NCBI RefSeq assembly: GCF_017352155.2
Contig: NZ_CP071462.1
Coordinates: 3,286,001 to 3,350,000, forward strand
Direction: 5' to 3'
Length of the DNA: 64,000 nucleotides
DNA from: Haloterrigena alkaliphila
Lineage (GTDB): Archaea > Halobacteriota > Halobacteria > Halobacteriales > Natrialbaceae
The position numbers and the translations under genes were made by a program. Every line of letters begins with the position of its first letter. Position 1 is the first letter of the stretch. Positions 48,811-57,948 of this stretch are shown in pieces. A model generated the notes under the pieces. That model saw only the letters and a list, made by a program, of their open reading frames with translations, did not search any database and was not told the origin of the DNA.

Positions 48811-49233
48811 ATGGACACGGCAGTTCGAACGGACGACCGCGCTCCGACGGTCGACCGGGAGACGATCGGACTCGGTGCGATCGACGTCGGGCTGGTGGCC
48901 ACCCTGCTGGTCATCGGCCAGCTCAGTCACGGGACGAACCCCATCGACGACCCCATCCCGACGCTCGAGACGATCGCCCCCTTCGTGATCGGCTGGCTCC
49001 TCGTCGCGGTCCTCGTGGGGTTCTACACGCGCCGGCTCACGTCGGTGACTCGAGCGGCGCGGGTGACGTCGGTCACGTGGCTCGCGGCGGCGAACGTCGG
49101 CCTCCTGCTTCGACAGTCGGTGTTCGGCGAGACGGCCGCGTGGCCGTTCCCGCTCGTCATCACCGGGTTCGGATTCCTCTTGCTGGTGGGCTGGCGGGTC
49201 GGGTACGCGGCGCTCTCGGATCGACTCCGGTGA
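48811..49233 (+). CDS. DUF3054 membrane protein
   Basis: The 140-residue protein has four transmembrane helices after an acidic lead, with DVGLVATLLVIGQLSHGTNP, TIAPFVIGWLLVAVLVGFY and WLAAANVGLLLRQSVF, the family pattern of DUF3054. The function is unknown. The gene stands alone before a regulator gene on the same strand. Confidence 0.85.
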   Translation: MDTAVRTDDRAPTVDRETIGLGAIDVGLVATLLVIGQLSHGTNPIDDPIPTLETIAPFVIGWLLVAVLVGFYTRRLTSVTRAARVTSVTWLAAANVGLLLRQSVFGETAAWPFPLVITGFGFLLLVGWRVGYAALSDRLR

Positions 49234-49327
49234 CCCGCGCTCGACCCTACCGACACCCCCACGAGTACCGACACAGTCCGCGAGCCGTCTCCAGTAACTA
49301 CTTGAATCGACCGTGCGACCCACGCGT

Positions 49328-50038
49328 ATGGGCGGACGTGGGCCGAAACGGCAACTCGCGGAGAAGATCGCCGGAGAGATCACGCTGAGCGACGATCCCG
49401 GCGCCACGCTGCGCAAGTGGCGGACCGACTTCGATATCTCGCAGACGGATCTCGCGATGGAACTGGACATCTCCTCGTCGGTCATCTCCGATTACGAGAG
49501 CGGCCGCCGGGAGAGCCCCGGGATCGGCGTCGTCCGCCGCCTCGTCGACGGGCTGCTCTCGATCGACGAGCGCCGGGGCGGCGACCGCATCAGACAGTAC
49601 GGCCGGGTGCTTTCGGCCGGCTTCGACAGCGACGTCGTCTACGACCTGCGGGAGTACGCGACTTCGATCCCGCTGGCGCAGCTCTACGACGACGTCGGCG
49701 CGACCGAAATCGCCGCCGGCAGCACCGACCGCATCAGCGGCCACACGGTCATCGACAGCATCGAGGCGATCACCCGCCTCTCGAGCGAGGAGTTCTTCCG
49801 ACTCTACGGCCAGAGCACGAACCGCGTCCTCGTCTTCACCAACGTCACCCGCGGCGAGGGCGTCGGCATCGCGCTCCGGGTCGTCAACCCGACGCCGAAC
49901 GCCGTGATCCTCCACGGCCTCGAGGAGGACGAACTCTGGGACCACGCGGAGGAACTCGCCCGCATCGACGGCTACGCGCTCGCCGTCACGTCGGCGCCGC
50001 TGGACGATATCCTCGAGAAACTGATGACGCTCGAATAG
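49328..50038 (+). CDS. XRE-type HTH regulator with conserved C-terminal domain
   Basis: The 236-residue protein begins with a basic MGGRGPKRQLAEKIAGEIT, then an HTH (DISQTDLAMELDISSSVISDYESGRR) at about 37-65. A long C-terminal domain follows with HTVIDSIEAITRLSSEEFF and RVLVFTNVTRGEGVGIALRV. This matches a widespread archaeal regulator family (COG1709-like). The target is unknown. It converges with gcvH, with a 15-base gap. Confidence 0.85.
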   Translation: MGGRGPKRQLAEKIAGEITLSDDPGATLRKWRTDFDISQTDLAMELDISSSVISDYESGRRESPGIGVVRRLVDGLLSIDERRGGDRIRQYGRVLSAGFDSDVVYDLREYATSIPLAQLYDDVGATEIAAGSTDRISGHTVIDSIEAITRLSSEEFFRLYGQSTNRVLVFTNVTRGEGVGIALRVVNPTPNAVILHGLEEDELWDHAEELARIDGYALAVTSAPLDDILEKLMTLE

Positions 50039-50053
50039 CGGTACTCGGGCCGT

Positions 50054-50437
50054 TCAGGCGATCTGTTCCTCGTACTCCTCGGGCGACAGCAGGTTCTCGA
50101 GTTCGCTCGCGTCGTCGGCGTCGATCTCGAGCATCCAGCCGTCGCCGAAGGGGTCCTCGTTGACGAGTTCGGGCGCGTCGAACAGGGCCTCGTTGATCGC
50201 GACGACCTCGCCGCTGACCGGCGCGTAGAGGTCGGAGACGGCCTTGATCGACTCGATGACGCCGAACTGTTCTTCCTGCGTCAGCGAGTCGCCCTCGTCG
50301 GGGAGTTCGACGAAGACCACGTCGCCGAGTTCGTCCTGTGCGAAGTCCGTGATCCCCACGCGGACGGTGCCGTCGTCCTCGAGGGCCCACTCGTGCGATT
50401 CCAGATAGCGTCGGTCGTCGGGGATGTCGAAGCTCAT
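50054..50437 (-). CDS. gcvH: Glycine cleavage system H protein
   Basis: The 127-residue carrier protein contains [20 protein letters not shown] and the lipoylation region [20 protein letters not shown], with the Lys of ESIKA as the lipoyl site, then [12 protein letters not shown]. It shuttles the methylamine group between P and T proteins. It begins 2 bases after gcvT ends, so the two are one operon. gcvP genes are not in the window. Confidence 0.96.
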   Translation of the reverse strand: MSFDIPDDRRYLESHEWALEDDGTVRVGITDFAQDELGDVVFVELPDEGDSLTQEEQFGVIESIKAVSDLYAPVSGEVVAINEALFDAPELVNEDPFGDGWMLEIDADDASELENLLSPEEYEEQIA

Positions 50438-50439
50438 GC

Positions 50440-51585
50440 TTATACGGTATCGATGAACGGTGTCGTCTCGACTCGTGCTTTCTTGGACTGGCCGCGAACG
50501 ATCACCTGCAGCGTCGTCCCCGGTTCGGCGTACTCGACGGGAACGTAGCCCAGTCCGATCGGTTTGCCCAGCGAGGGACTCATCGTCCCGCTGGTGACGG
50601 TGCCGATCACTCGGGTTTCGGTGTTGGTGATGTCGTAGCCGTGTCGCGGGACGCCGCGGTCGATCAACTGGAAGCCGACCAGTTCTTCCTCGACGCCCTC
50701 CTCGCGGACGCGCGCCAAGGCCTCCCGACCGACGAACTCGGTCTCGAGGTCGACGGTGAAGCCGATACCGGCCTCGTAGGGCGTCCGCGGATTCGACTCG
50801 CGGTCGAAATCCTGCCCGGCCAGCAACAGGCCGGCTTCGATCCGGAGGGTGTCGCGGGCGCCGAGTCCGCAGGGCTGGCAGTCGAACTGCGACCAGATGT
50901 CCTCGGCTGCCGACCACGGGACGATCAGTTCGAAGCCGTCCTCGCCGGTGTAGCCGGTCCGGGCCGTCCAGCACTCGACGCCGTCGACCGTCGCGTACTG
51001 GGCCTCGAACCGGGCCAGCTCGGCGACGTCCTCGTCGATGACGTCGTCGACCAGCGCGGCGGCGTTCGGCCCCTGCACGGCGAGCATGGCGTACTCGTCG
51101 GTTCTGTTGTCGACGGTCGCCTCGAGGTCCCACTCGTTGCGGTAGGTGATCCAGCGCTCGTGAGTCGACTCGTCGGCGCCCGCGTTGGGGACGAAGAGGT
51201 AAGTCGCCTCGCCGTCCTCGTCGGCCGCGCCCTCGTCGGATTCGTTGGGCAGTCGGTAGACGACCGTGTCGTCGATGACGATTCCCTCCTCGTCGGTGAT
51301 CGCGGCGTATTGGGAGTCGCCCACGTGGAGCCGACTCACGTCGTTCGACGTCAGCCGCTGCATCAACTCGGTCGCGTCCGGCCCGGTAACGTGGATCTGT
51401 CCCATGTGTGAGACGTCGAAGACGCCGACGTCCTCGCGGACGGCCGCGTGTTCCGTCCGGATCGAATCGAACTCGACCGGCATGTCCCAGCCGCCAAACT
51501 CCGTGAACTTCGCGCCACGCTCGTCGTGGAGCCCACGTAACGGCGGCGTCTGAAGCGGCATATCCGACTGATTCACCTGCGGCAT
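50440..51585 (-). CDS. gcvT: Glycine cleavage system T protein (aminomethyltransferase)
   Basis: The 381-residue tetrahydrofolate- or tetrahydropterin-dependent enzyme releases ammonia from the lipoyl-bound methylamine. It carries [42 protein letters not shown] (substrate-contact segment) and a C-terminal barrel with [21 protein letters not shown]. It is full length. The ATG at 51585 begins MPQVNQSDM; an internal ATG at 51561 is an alternative. It is divergent from the damaged Lrp-like gene. Confidence 0.96.
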   Translation of the reverse strand: MPQVNQSDMPLQTPPLRGLHDERGAKFTEFGGWDMPVEFDSIRTEHAAVREDVGVFDVSHMGQIHVTGPDATELMQRLTSNDVSRLHVGDSQYAAITDEEGIVIDDTVVYRLPNESDEGAADEDGEATYLFVPNAGADESTHERWITYRNEWDLEATVDNRTDEYAMLAVQGPNAAALVDDVIDEDVAELARFEAQYATVDGVECWTARTGYTGEDGFELIVPWSAAEDIWSQFDCQPCGLGARDTLRIEAGLLLAGQDFDRESNPRTPYEAGIGFTVDLETEFVGREALARVREEGVEEELVGFQLIDRGVPRHGYDITNTETRVIGTVTSGTMSPSLGKPIGLGYVPVEYAEPGTTLQVIVRGQSKKARVETTPFIDTV

Positions 51586-51732
51586 AGTAATGTCTTTTCG
51601 TCGGTCGACAGGCGGCTCCGGGTCGTCCGGTGACAGTCGTGGCTCACGAGTGGTGTCGTACGCCCTGCGCCGGAGCTCTTTCCGTCGTTCCTGCACCACT
51701 TCCTTGGGACTGTGCGTGGAACCGGGAGAGAC

Positions 51733-52165
51733 ATGGGTTCGTACGAACTCGACAATCATCGGTGAACAGATCGGCGTCGCGGCCTCTACCGTCCGAAACC
51801 GCATCAACAAGATGGAAGACGCGGGAATCATCCGCGGCTATCATCCCGAGATCGACTACGACGAAGCGGGGTATCCGCTCCACTACCTGTTTATGTGCTA
51901 CGCGTCGACCGACGAGCGAACCGACCTCGTCGAACACGTTCTCGAGACCGTCCCGGGCGTCGTTCGTATCAACGAACTGTTCGACGCCGAGATCAACGTG
52001 GTCGTCGAAGTGATCGCGGCGGACGCGGAGACCCTGGACGCGACCAACGAGCAACTGAAAGCGTGCGGTCTCGAGGTCAAGCGCGGTGAGATATACAAGA
52101 CGACCCACGTTCAGCCCTACGATCACTTCGGGACGGACCTCGAGGAGCAACTCGAGTCGAAGTGA
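51733..52165 (+). pseudogene. Lrp/AsnC regulator with deleted, frameshifted N-terminus
   Basis: From about 51751 the frame encodes most of an Lrp/AsnC protein: the end of the HTH (NSTIIGEQIGVAASTVRNRI), the linker IIRGYHPEIDYDEAGYPLHY and the ligand-binding RAM domain (VVRINELFDAEINVVVEVIA). The first helices of the HTH are missing. Just upstream, in another frame, the ATG at 51733 starts MGSYELDN, the usual family beginning, and reads into a stop after ten codons. Loss of about 16-18 codons with a frame change explains this. A shortened protein from the GTG at 51716 is possible. The gene is divergent from gcvT. Confidence 0.65.
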
Positions 52166-52354
52166 CAGCCTCTCGTTGTGCGGATTCGTTCGACCCACTC
52201 CAACCAAACGTCAGAAAATCTGCACCACATCGCTATTCGAACGAGGTATCGGAAACGAACCCGCAAACTTATGGCGGGTGAATTCCCTCGAAGTATCACG
52301 TACGTGGGCTCCGCGGATCGACTCTGCGAGTGGGGAACCGTACGGGGGCTAGAA

Positions 52355-52663
52355 ATGCAGACACAGAAAATCGACACTGACGAGTTGTTCGCGATCGTTG
52401 CCGACTCCCGGCGGCGATCCATTCTCCGATATCTCCGGCAAAGCGGACCGACCACGATCGATTCACTGAGCGACCACCTCAGTGGCGAACCCACGTCGGA
52501 CGACGAAGCTGTCACTCCCACCGCACTCCACCATACGCATCTCCCTCGGCTCGAAGCGGCGGGATTGCTCGCCTACGATTCGACCACCGGCCGGATCGAG
52601 CCCGGTGATCTGTCCGACCGACGGCTGACTACCCTCCTCGAGACCGGAGCCGAATCTCGGTGA
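52355..52663 (+). CDS. DUF7344-type winged-helix protein
   Basis: The 102-residue protein begins MQTQKIDTDELFAIVADSRR, then SILRYLRQSGPTTIDSLSDH and a strand-like LHHTHLPRLEAAGLLAYDST, the family pattern of a regulatory winged helix. The stop overlaps the GTG start of the next gene by 4 bases. The ATG at 52355 is the family start; a much longer in-frame extension from 52178 is not protein-like. Confidence 0.78.
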   Translation: MQTQKIDTDELFAIVADSRRRSILRYLRQSGPTTIDSLSDHLSGEPTSDDEAVTPTALHHTHLPRLEAAGLLAYDSTTGRIEPGDLSDRRLTTLLETGAESR

Positions 52664-52875
52664 GTCCGCGCATGGGTACTCGATTCACTACGTGGCTCTC
52701 CTGTCCGGCGTGTGACGGTGACGGCGAGGTAAGCGTCCTCGCACACGGCACGGACGTCGTTCTCGAGTGCTACGGGTGCGGAAAGACGGCTGAATTCACG
52801 ATCGGCGACGACACGCCGTTTCAAAATCTCCGTCCGGGTCTCGAGACCAGGCTGGACGGCTCTCCGACCGAGTAA
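52660..52875 (+). CDS. Zinc-ribbon small protein coupled to DUF7344 gene
   Basis: The 71-residue protein has CPAC and CYGC pairs separated by a beta hairpin (EVSVLAHGTDVVLE), a four-Cys zinc ribbon, and a short acidic tail. The GTG at 52660 overlaps the preceding stop; an ATG at 52672 (MGTRFTTWLSC) is also possible. The overlap suggests a two-gene operon in which the winged-helix and the zinc protein may work together (inferred). Confidence 0.7.
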   Translation: MSPRMGTRFTTWLSCPACDGDGEVSVLAHGTDVVLECYGCGKTAEFTIGDDTPFQNLRPGLETRLDGSPTE

Positions 52876-53140
52876 CCCTCCACCCGACTTCCGTTCACCG
52901 GTGTGATCGTCGACGATAGCGCCGGTCTCTACGCCGCTTCCGGTGGCCACTGAACCACTACTCTCGTCGCACGTCTCGTATCGGCTCAACCGCGAATATC
53001 TTCCACTCCCTCGAGCGAACGGACCGGCGTTACCACCCCGATTTGCAGTCGAGTGGCCGTCGATTCGTCGCGACGCGGTGTAAGTGAATGCGGTTACAAA
53101 CTGCTCGCGCTATCGCACCCGGTTGCCGAAAGTATATGCC

Positions 53141-53146
53141 TTAAAA
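53141..53146 (+). promoter_or_regulatory. TATA box of aldehyde dehydrogenase gene
   Basis: TTAAAA sits 26 bases before the ATG at 53167, the normal haloarchaeal TATA-to-start distance, and predicts a leaderless mRNA. The 290 bases before it (from 52876) hold no gene that I can support. Confidence 0.6.
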
Positions 53147-53166
53147 TAACGACACAACGAGTTAGG

Positions 53167-54648
53167 ATGAGCGTCCAGAAACTCGAGCCTGCGGCCGACT
53201 GGAACCAGCTGTACATCGACGGCGAGTGGCGCGACGCCGCGAGCGGCGAGACGATCGCGGTCGAGAACCCGGCGAAACAGGAACCCTTTACCGAGGTGCC
53301 GGCGGCGACGGAAGACGACGTCGACGCCGCCTACGAGGCCGCCGAGGCGGCCCAACCCGAGTGGGCGGCCCGCCCCCGCGAGGAGCGCGACGAGACCGTC
53401 GGGAACTTGCTCGAGGAGATCAACGACAACTTCGCGGAGATCACCGGGCTGCTGGCGACCGAGGTCGGCACGCCGGGCTTTCGTGCACTGGGCGAGTTCG
53501 GCACGGCGACCGGCGACGTGGAGATGGCGCTGGACCTCGAGCCACCCGAAGAGGAGGTCCGCCCCTCCACGTCGATCGACGGGAAGGACAACCACATCGT
53601 CCACGAGCCCGTGGGCGTCGTCGGGATCATCTCGCCGTGGAACTTCCCGTTCCACCTCTCCCTGCGCGCGCTCGCACCCGCCATCGCGCTGGGCAACACC
53701 GTCGTCCTCAAGCCGGCGACGGACACGCCGATCACCGGCGGCCTGCTCATCGCGAAGCTCTGCGAGGCGGCCGGCGTCCCCGACGGCGTCGTCAACGTCG
53801 TCACCGGCCGTGGGTCGGAGATCGGCGACCGGATGACCGGCCACCCGATCCCGCGCGTCATCTCCTTTACCGGCTCGACGGGCGTCGGCAAGGGCGTCGC
53901 GAAGAACGCCGGCGAGAGCCTCGCGCTGCCGGCGCTGGAACTCGGCGGCAACGCGCCCTTCGTCGTCACCGACGAGGCCGACCTCGAGCAGGCCGCCCGC
54001 GCCGGCGCGTTCGGGTCCTTCTTCCACCAGGGACAGGTCTGCATCTCGATCAACCGCCATCTGGTCCACGAGGACCTGTACGACGAGTACGTCGACCTGC
54101 TGGTCGACCACGCCGAGTCGCTGAACGCGGGCGATCCCTCTGAGGACGAGAACGTCACCTTCGGCCCCGTTCAGAACGAGACCCAACGCGACGACATCGT
54201 CGGCTTCGCCGAGGAGTCGATCGAGGCCGGCGCGACCCTCGAGACGGGCGGCGAGGCCGACGGCCTGTTCGTCGAGCCGACGGTCCTCTCGGACTGTACG
54301 AACGACATGCCGACGGCCTGCAACGAGCACTTCGGTCCCGTCGCGCCCGTGATCCCCTTCTCGGACGACGACGAGGCGATCGAACTGGCCAACGACACCG
54401 AGTATGGCCTCTCGGCGTCGGTCTTCTGCGAGGACGAGGATCGAGCCCGCGACCTGGCCGACCGCATCGAGGCCGGGATGGTCCACATCAACGACCAGCC
54501 GATCAACGAGGATCACAACGCGCCCTTCGGCGGCGTCAAGGACTCGGGTCTCGGCCGCTACCACGGCGAGTGGATCGTCCGGGAACTCACCGAACCGAAG
54601 TGGATCTCCGTCCAGAACGAGGACCGGGACTACATCGTCTTCGAGTGA
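53167..54648 (+). CDS. NAD(P)+-dependent aldehyde dehydrogenase
   Basis: The 493-residue class 1/2-like ALDH has catalytic C292 in GQVCISINRH, general base E258 in LELGGNAPF, oxyanion N159 in PWNFPFHLS, and Rossmann-like FTGSTGVGKGVAKNA. The C-terminal part has NDTEYGLSASVF and GGVKDSGLGRYHGEW. It is full length. The substrate is not predictable; the family includes succinate-semialdehyde, benzaldehyde and betaine-aldehyde enzymes. It stands alone, with its own promoter. Confidence 0.93.
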   Translation: MSVQKLEPAADWNQLYIDGEWRDAASGETIAVENPAKQEPFTEVPAATEDDVDAAYEAAEAAQPEWAARPREERDETVGNLLEEINDNFAEITGLLATEVGTPGFRALGEFGTATGDVEMALDLEPPEEEVRPSTSIDGKDNHIVHEPVGVVGIISPWNFPFHLSLRALAPAIALGNTVVLKPATDTPITGGLLIAKLCEAAGVPDGVVNVVTGRGSEIGDRMTGHPIPRVISFTGSTGVGKGVAKNAGESLALPALELGGNAPFVVTDEADLEQAARAGAFGSFFHQGQVCISINRHLVHEDLYDEYVDLLVDHAESLNAGDPSEDENVTFGPVQNETQRDDIVGFAEESIEAGATLETGGEADGLFVEPTVLSDCTNDMPTACNEHFGPVAPVIPFSDDDEAIELANDTEYGLSASVFCEDEDRARDLADRIEAGMVHINDQPINEDHNAPFGGVKDSGLGRYHGEWIVRELTEPKWISVQNEDRDYIVFE

Positions 54649-54835
54649 TCCGGTCGTCCGGCGGCCGGCCTTGATCTCCCCTTGCTGACCGCTCTCGTCG
54701 GGGAGCGGGCCGTTCCGAGACTCGATCGGGAGTTGCTCGAGTCGACGAGTTCCTCGAGTCGACGACACGAGATAGTTCGTCGCCGACGACCAGAACGGGA
54801 ACAGCCTTATCTCCGTCAGTCAACTGAACACAGTT

Positions 54836-55921
54836 ATGAATGATCGGGAGCCAGCGGCGCTTATTCCAGCGGCCGTGAACACGCTTCCGATCAACTTCGC
54901 AATCCTCGACGACGAAGGGACGATCCTGTATACGAATCGCGCGTGGCAGGAGTTCGGCGAAGCGAACGACATCGAACTTCGAGCAGATACGATCGGAACC
55001 AACTATCTGACGATCACCAGACAGGCGGAGACGGAGACGGCACAAACGGCTGCCGCCGGGTTATCCGAGATTCTAACGGGCGAACGAGAGCTCTTCGAGT
55101 TCGAATATCCGTGTCACTCTCCCGACGATCAACGGTGGTTTCTCATGCGGGCAGCATCGTTCACGACCAGCGGCCAGCGATACGTCGCCGTTGCCCATTT
55201 CGACATCACCGATCGGTACACGTACGAGCGTCGGTTGGAGGAGTCCAACGAGCGCCTCCAGCAGTTCGCCTACGTCGCCTCCCACGACCTGCAAGAGCCG
55301 TTACGGATGGTCACGAGCTACCTCCAACTGCTCGAGCGTCGGTACAGCGATGACCTCGACGACGACGCCACAGAGTTCATCGAGTTCGCGGTCGACGGCG
55401 CCGACCGCATGCGCGAGATGATCGACGGGCTGCTTAGGTACTCCAGAGTCGAAACGCAGGGGCAATCCTTCGACTCGGTCGATCTCGAGGCGGTGCTGGA
55501 CGATGTGTTGGCGGATCTCCGTCTCCGGATCGACGAAACCGATGCCGAAATCACTGCCGAATCGCTCCCGACTGTCAGCGGTGACGCCAGCCAACTCCGC
55601 CAACTCTTCCAGAACCTGCTGGACAACGCGCTCCAGTACAGCGGCGAGCAGAACCCCCGCGTGTCAATCTCCGCAACGCGTGACGAGGACGAGTGGCTAA
55701 TTTCGGTCAGTGACACGGGGATCGGTATCGATCAAGACGATACGGACCGGGTGTTCGAGGTGTTCCAGCGACTCCACAGCCACGAGGAGTACGACGGCAC
55801 GGGCATCGGCCTCGCACTCTGCCGACGAATCATCGAGCGCCACGAGGGCGAGATCTGGGTCGACTCCGAACCTGGTGAGGGATCGACGTTTTCGTTTACG
55901 CTTCCAGCACCCGAAACGTGA
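54836..55921 (+). CDS. PAS sensor histidine kinase, soluble
   Basis: The 361-residue cytoplasmic protein has one PAS domain (about 12-128; INFAILDDEGTILYTNRAW), HisKA with phospho-acceptor H150 in YVASHDLQEPLRMV, then HATPase with NLLDNALQYSG, DTGIGID and GTGIGLALCRR. No membrane helix or response regulator is present. The kinase half closely matches those at 25586 and 58506, including runs of identical nucleotides near the 3' end. It is convergent with the 58506 gene across an AT-rich island. Confidence 0.92.
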   Translation: MNDREPAALIPAAVNTLPINFAILDDEGTILYTNRAWQEFGEANDIELRADTIGTNYLTITRQAETETAQTAAAGLSEILTGERELFEFEYPCHSPDDQRWFLMRAASFTTSGQRYVAVAHFDITDRYTYERRLEESNERLQQFAYVASHDLQEPLRMVTSYLQLLERRYSDDLDDDATEFIEFAVDGADRMREMIDGLLRYSRVETQGQSFDSVDLEAVLDDVLADLRLRIDETDAEITAESLPTVSGDASQLRQLFQNLLDNALQYSGEQNPRVSISATRDEDEWLISVSDTGIGIDQDDTDRVFEVFQRLHSHEEYDGTGIGLALCRRIIERHEGEIWVDSEPGEGSTFSFTLPAPET

Positions 55922-56532
55922 ACGAATGAGCCGATCAGTAGGCCCACCACCATTTTGCCCTGCGCTCCCTCGCTGGCGCTCGGTCGCTCGGCAAAATGGT
56001 GATTAACAGCACTCCTCCCTCCCCTGGCTCGCGGCGTTGCCGCTCGCCGTACCGCGGCGCTTCGCGCCGCGCTTTCCGGGTCGGTCGTCGGCCCGCTCGC
56101 TCACTCCGTTCGCTCGCGGTCGCAACGGTAACGCCTCCGCCTGTACTGAGCGTGCGCTCCACATCGAAGGCTGAATAACGTATACGTATTACTAACACAT
56201 ATCACCAATCGCTGTATCGATAGATTTAAATTAGCCTCGATATCGATGATCGAAATGGTGGGGTCAGCCCCCGACGCTGATATCGTGCGATCGCGTGGCA
56301 TCAATGCGGTGCCTCTATCCGGAAACCACTCGATTCGTGCGAATTCAGCGCTGTCGTCCGAAACAAGGACCAGTACGGGGTCACGGTCGTGAGGCAATCA
56401 CCCTCAGAAACCATGTAACTGCTGGTAGCGTACGAGTGACGTGGTATGAGGTCCGCTGGTAACCACAGTCGACATTGTCAACCACTGTAGTTTGGGATCA
56501 TCTTTAACAGCTGATATGGTAACTAATTCTGT
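55922..56532. other. Gene-free interval: GC palindromic part then AT-rich part
   Basis: This is 611 bases. The first part (to about 56165) is GC-rich, with a stem-loop element and palindromes such as CGGCGCTTCGCGCCG. The second part (about 56165-56532) is AT-rich, with no gene visible, and marks the left border of a compositional island. Confidence 0.6.
55948..56001. repeat. Inverted repeat (12-bp arms)
   Basis: CACCATTTTGCC (55948-55959) and GGCAAAATGGTG (55990-56001) are exact inverses, separated by 30 bases that are rich in GCTCG/CGCTC steps. It lies 26 bases after the kinase stop, so it may act as a terminator hairpin or be the end of a repeat element. Confidence 0.6.
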
Positions 56533-56922
56533 ATGTCGGGTACGTTGGGAGATGCTATCGGGGAGTGTACTACGGTGTATACTGCTACTGGTGACCGGAT
56601 CGATATGCCAGTGTGGATTCTGAATGCAGAGTTACAGGACGTTTCGCTCGAGGACAACGGAGACGGAATTGCATATCGTATCGAAGAGGACACTGAGAGG
56701 ACGGAAATCGTGCTTGATGAAACCGAGCGGGGGATCACTGTGTCGGTGGAAACGCAAAGTGGCGATGGGGATACCGATGTCGAGCGAGTGAACGAGTGGT
56801 ATTTCGATTTCATTGGAATTGCGGTCCGCCGCCTGTACGAGGAGTGCGGTGTGGGCGTGAAGGGGCTCTCATTCGGGTTGACGGCTGAAGATTTTGATCC
56901 GTGTCCAAACGAAATCACGTAG
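56533..56922 (+). CDS. Unknown acidic protein of the AT-rich island
   Basis: The 129-residue protein begins MSGTLGDAIGECTTVYTATG, is mostly beta-strand-like, and has three Cys without a clear metal motif and an acidic composition. It is encoded at clearly lower GC than neighbouring genes (for example frequent ATT, GAT and AAA). The family is not recognised. Foreign origin is likely from the base composition. Confidence 0.65.
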   Translation: MSGTLGDAIGECTTVYTATGDRIDMPVWILNAELQDVSLEDNGDGIAYRIEEDTERTEIVLDETERGITVSVETQSGDGDTDVERVNEWYFDFIGIAVRRLYEECGVGVKGLSFGLTAEDFDPCPNEIT

Positions 56923-57019
56923 AACGCTCGTGGTAGCGATCATCGAGCAAGTGTGATCTCCGCTAACGGTCAGTATCGGAGAAGAAATAAGCGAAATGCT
57001 GTCAAATTGAGAGGGGGAA

Positions 57020-57142
57020 CTATCCTTCCCTCTGGACGCAATCCAGATGGTATACAGCAATGCCGCTGTCGCTTCCCTCGCTTGCTGTATACAACCGTTT
57101 TCCCTCAATCTCCCGTCCACACTCATCACACGTCATCAGCAT
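57020..57142 (-). CDS. 40-residue zinc microprotein
   Basis: This short frame encodes MLMTCDECGREIEGKRLYTA, followed by a Ser/Gly-rich part and VYHLDCVQREG. C5 and C8 (CDEC), with H32 and C35 (HLDC), form a C2HC zinc motif. The second ATG (57136) sits about 26 bases from a TTTAAT box at about 57159-57165 on this strand, so a leaderless start there is also possible. It is a common kind of haloarchaeal microprotein; its function is unknown. Confidence 0.65.
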   Translation of the reverse strand: MLMTCDECGREIEGKRLYTASEGSDSGIAVYHLDCVQREG

Positions 57143-57327
57143 CACTACTCGATCAGACTATTAAACGCCGTTGTGACCACAGGAGTAGTCACAGCAGCGC
57201 TGTTCTACGCGAACTTCTCGTGATATGTACCTGTCGTTCGATACAGGTAACGCAGACATCGCTTGCAGAGAGAGCCCCCATCCATTTTCGGTATAATCCT
57301 CTTCAACGCGCCGCAAGAAAACTGAAT

Positions 57328-57795
57328 ATGGGCGATTCACCGCTCGATGATGTCGATCGGAGTATCCTTCATCATCTTCAAGAGAACGCTCGCAACACTG
57401 TCACGGACATCGCTACCGAAGTTGGGGTGTCGGGTAACACCGTCAGGAATCGAATGGAAGAACTCGAGAAGAACGGCATCATCAGAGGGTACAGCGTCGA
57501 TATCGATTACAAGGAAGCGGGTCTCGATCTCCATTTCGCCTTTACGTGTACTGCCCCTATCAGTAAGCGCGAAGATCTGGCACGGGACATTCTCGCGATT
57601 CCGGGTGTGATCGAAGTTCGGGAGTTCATGACCGGTCAAGAGAACATCTATCTCGAGGCGTTAGGGACAGATGCGGAAGATATCACACGAATCGCGCACG
57701 AGATCGACGAGTTGGGAGCGGAAATCCATATTGAAAGACTGATTCGAAACGATTTCAGCAATCCCTTTGACCCGTTTAGGCCATCCGATGAGTGA
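57328..57795 (+). CDS. Lrp/AsnC-family regulator, intact
   Basis: The 155-residue protein begins MGDSPLDDVDRSILHHLQEN and has a full winged helix (TDIATEVGVSGNTVRNRMEE). The RAM ligand domain includes IPGVIEVREFMTGQENIYLE. It has the complete layout missing from the gene at 51733. AT-rich codon use suggests it came with the island. It may respond to an amino acid. The preceding 150 bases contain no gene except the microprotein on the other strand. Confidence 0.88.
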   Translation: MGDSPLDDVDRSILHHLQENARNTVTDIATEVGVSGNTVRNRMEELEKNGIIRGYSVDIDYKEAGLDLHFAFTCTAPISKREDLARDILAIPGVIEVREFMTGQENIYLEALGTDAEDITRIAHEIDELGAEIHIERLIRNDFSNPFDPFRPSDE

Positions 57796-57948
57796 TTGTC
57801 TACCAGATAATGTATTAACTATTCTTATCTCGAAAACTTCAAAATCCGGGGATTGGTTGTCGATAGTCGGAACTCTAGCCCCCAAATTTTTACCCATTCG
57901 AGAAGTAGGTGTGATGAATTCAGCCTGCAGACCGCTATTAGGTGACAT

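Noticed and set aside
53110-54768. 552-codon minus-strand frame opposite the aldehyde dehydrogenase
   Set aside because: It is an antisense shadow; the plus-strand frame holds all ALDH catalytic residues.
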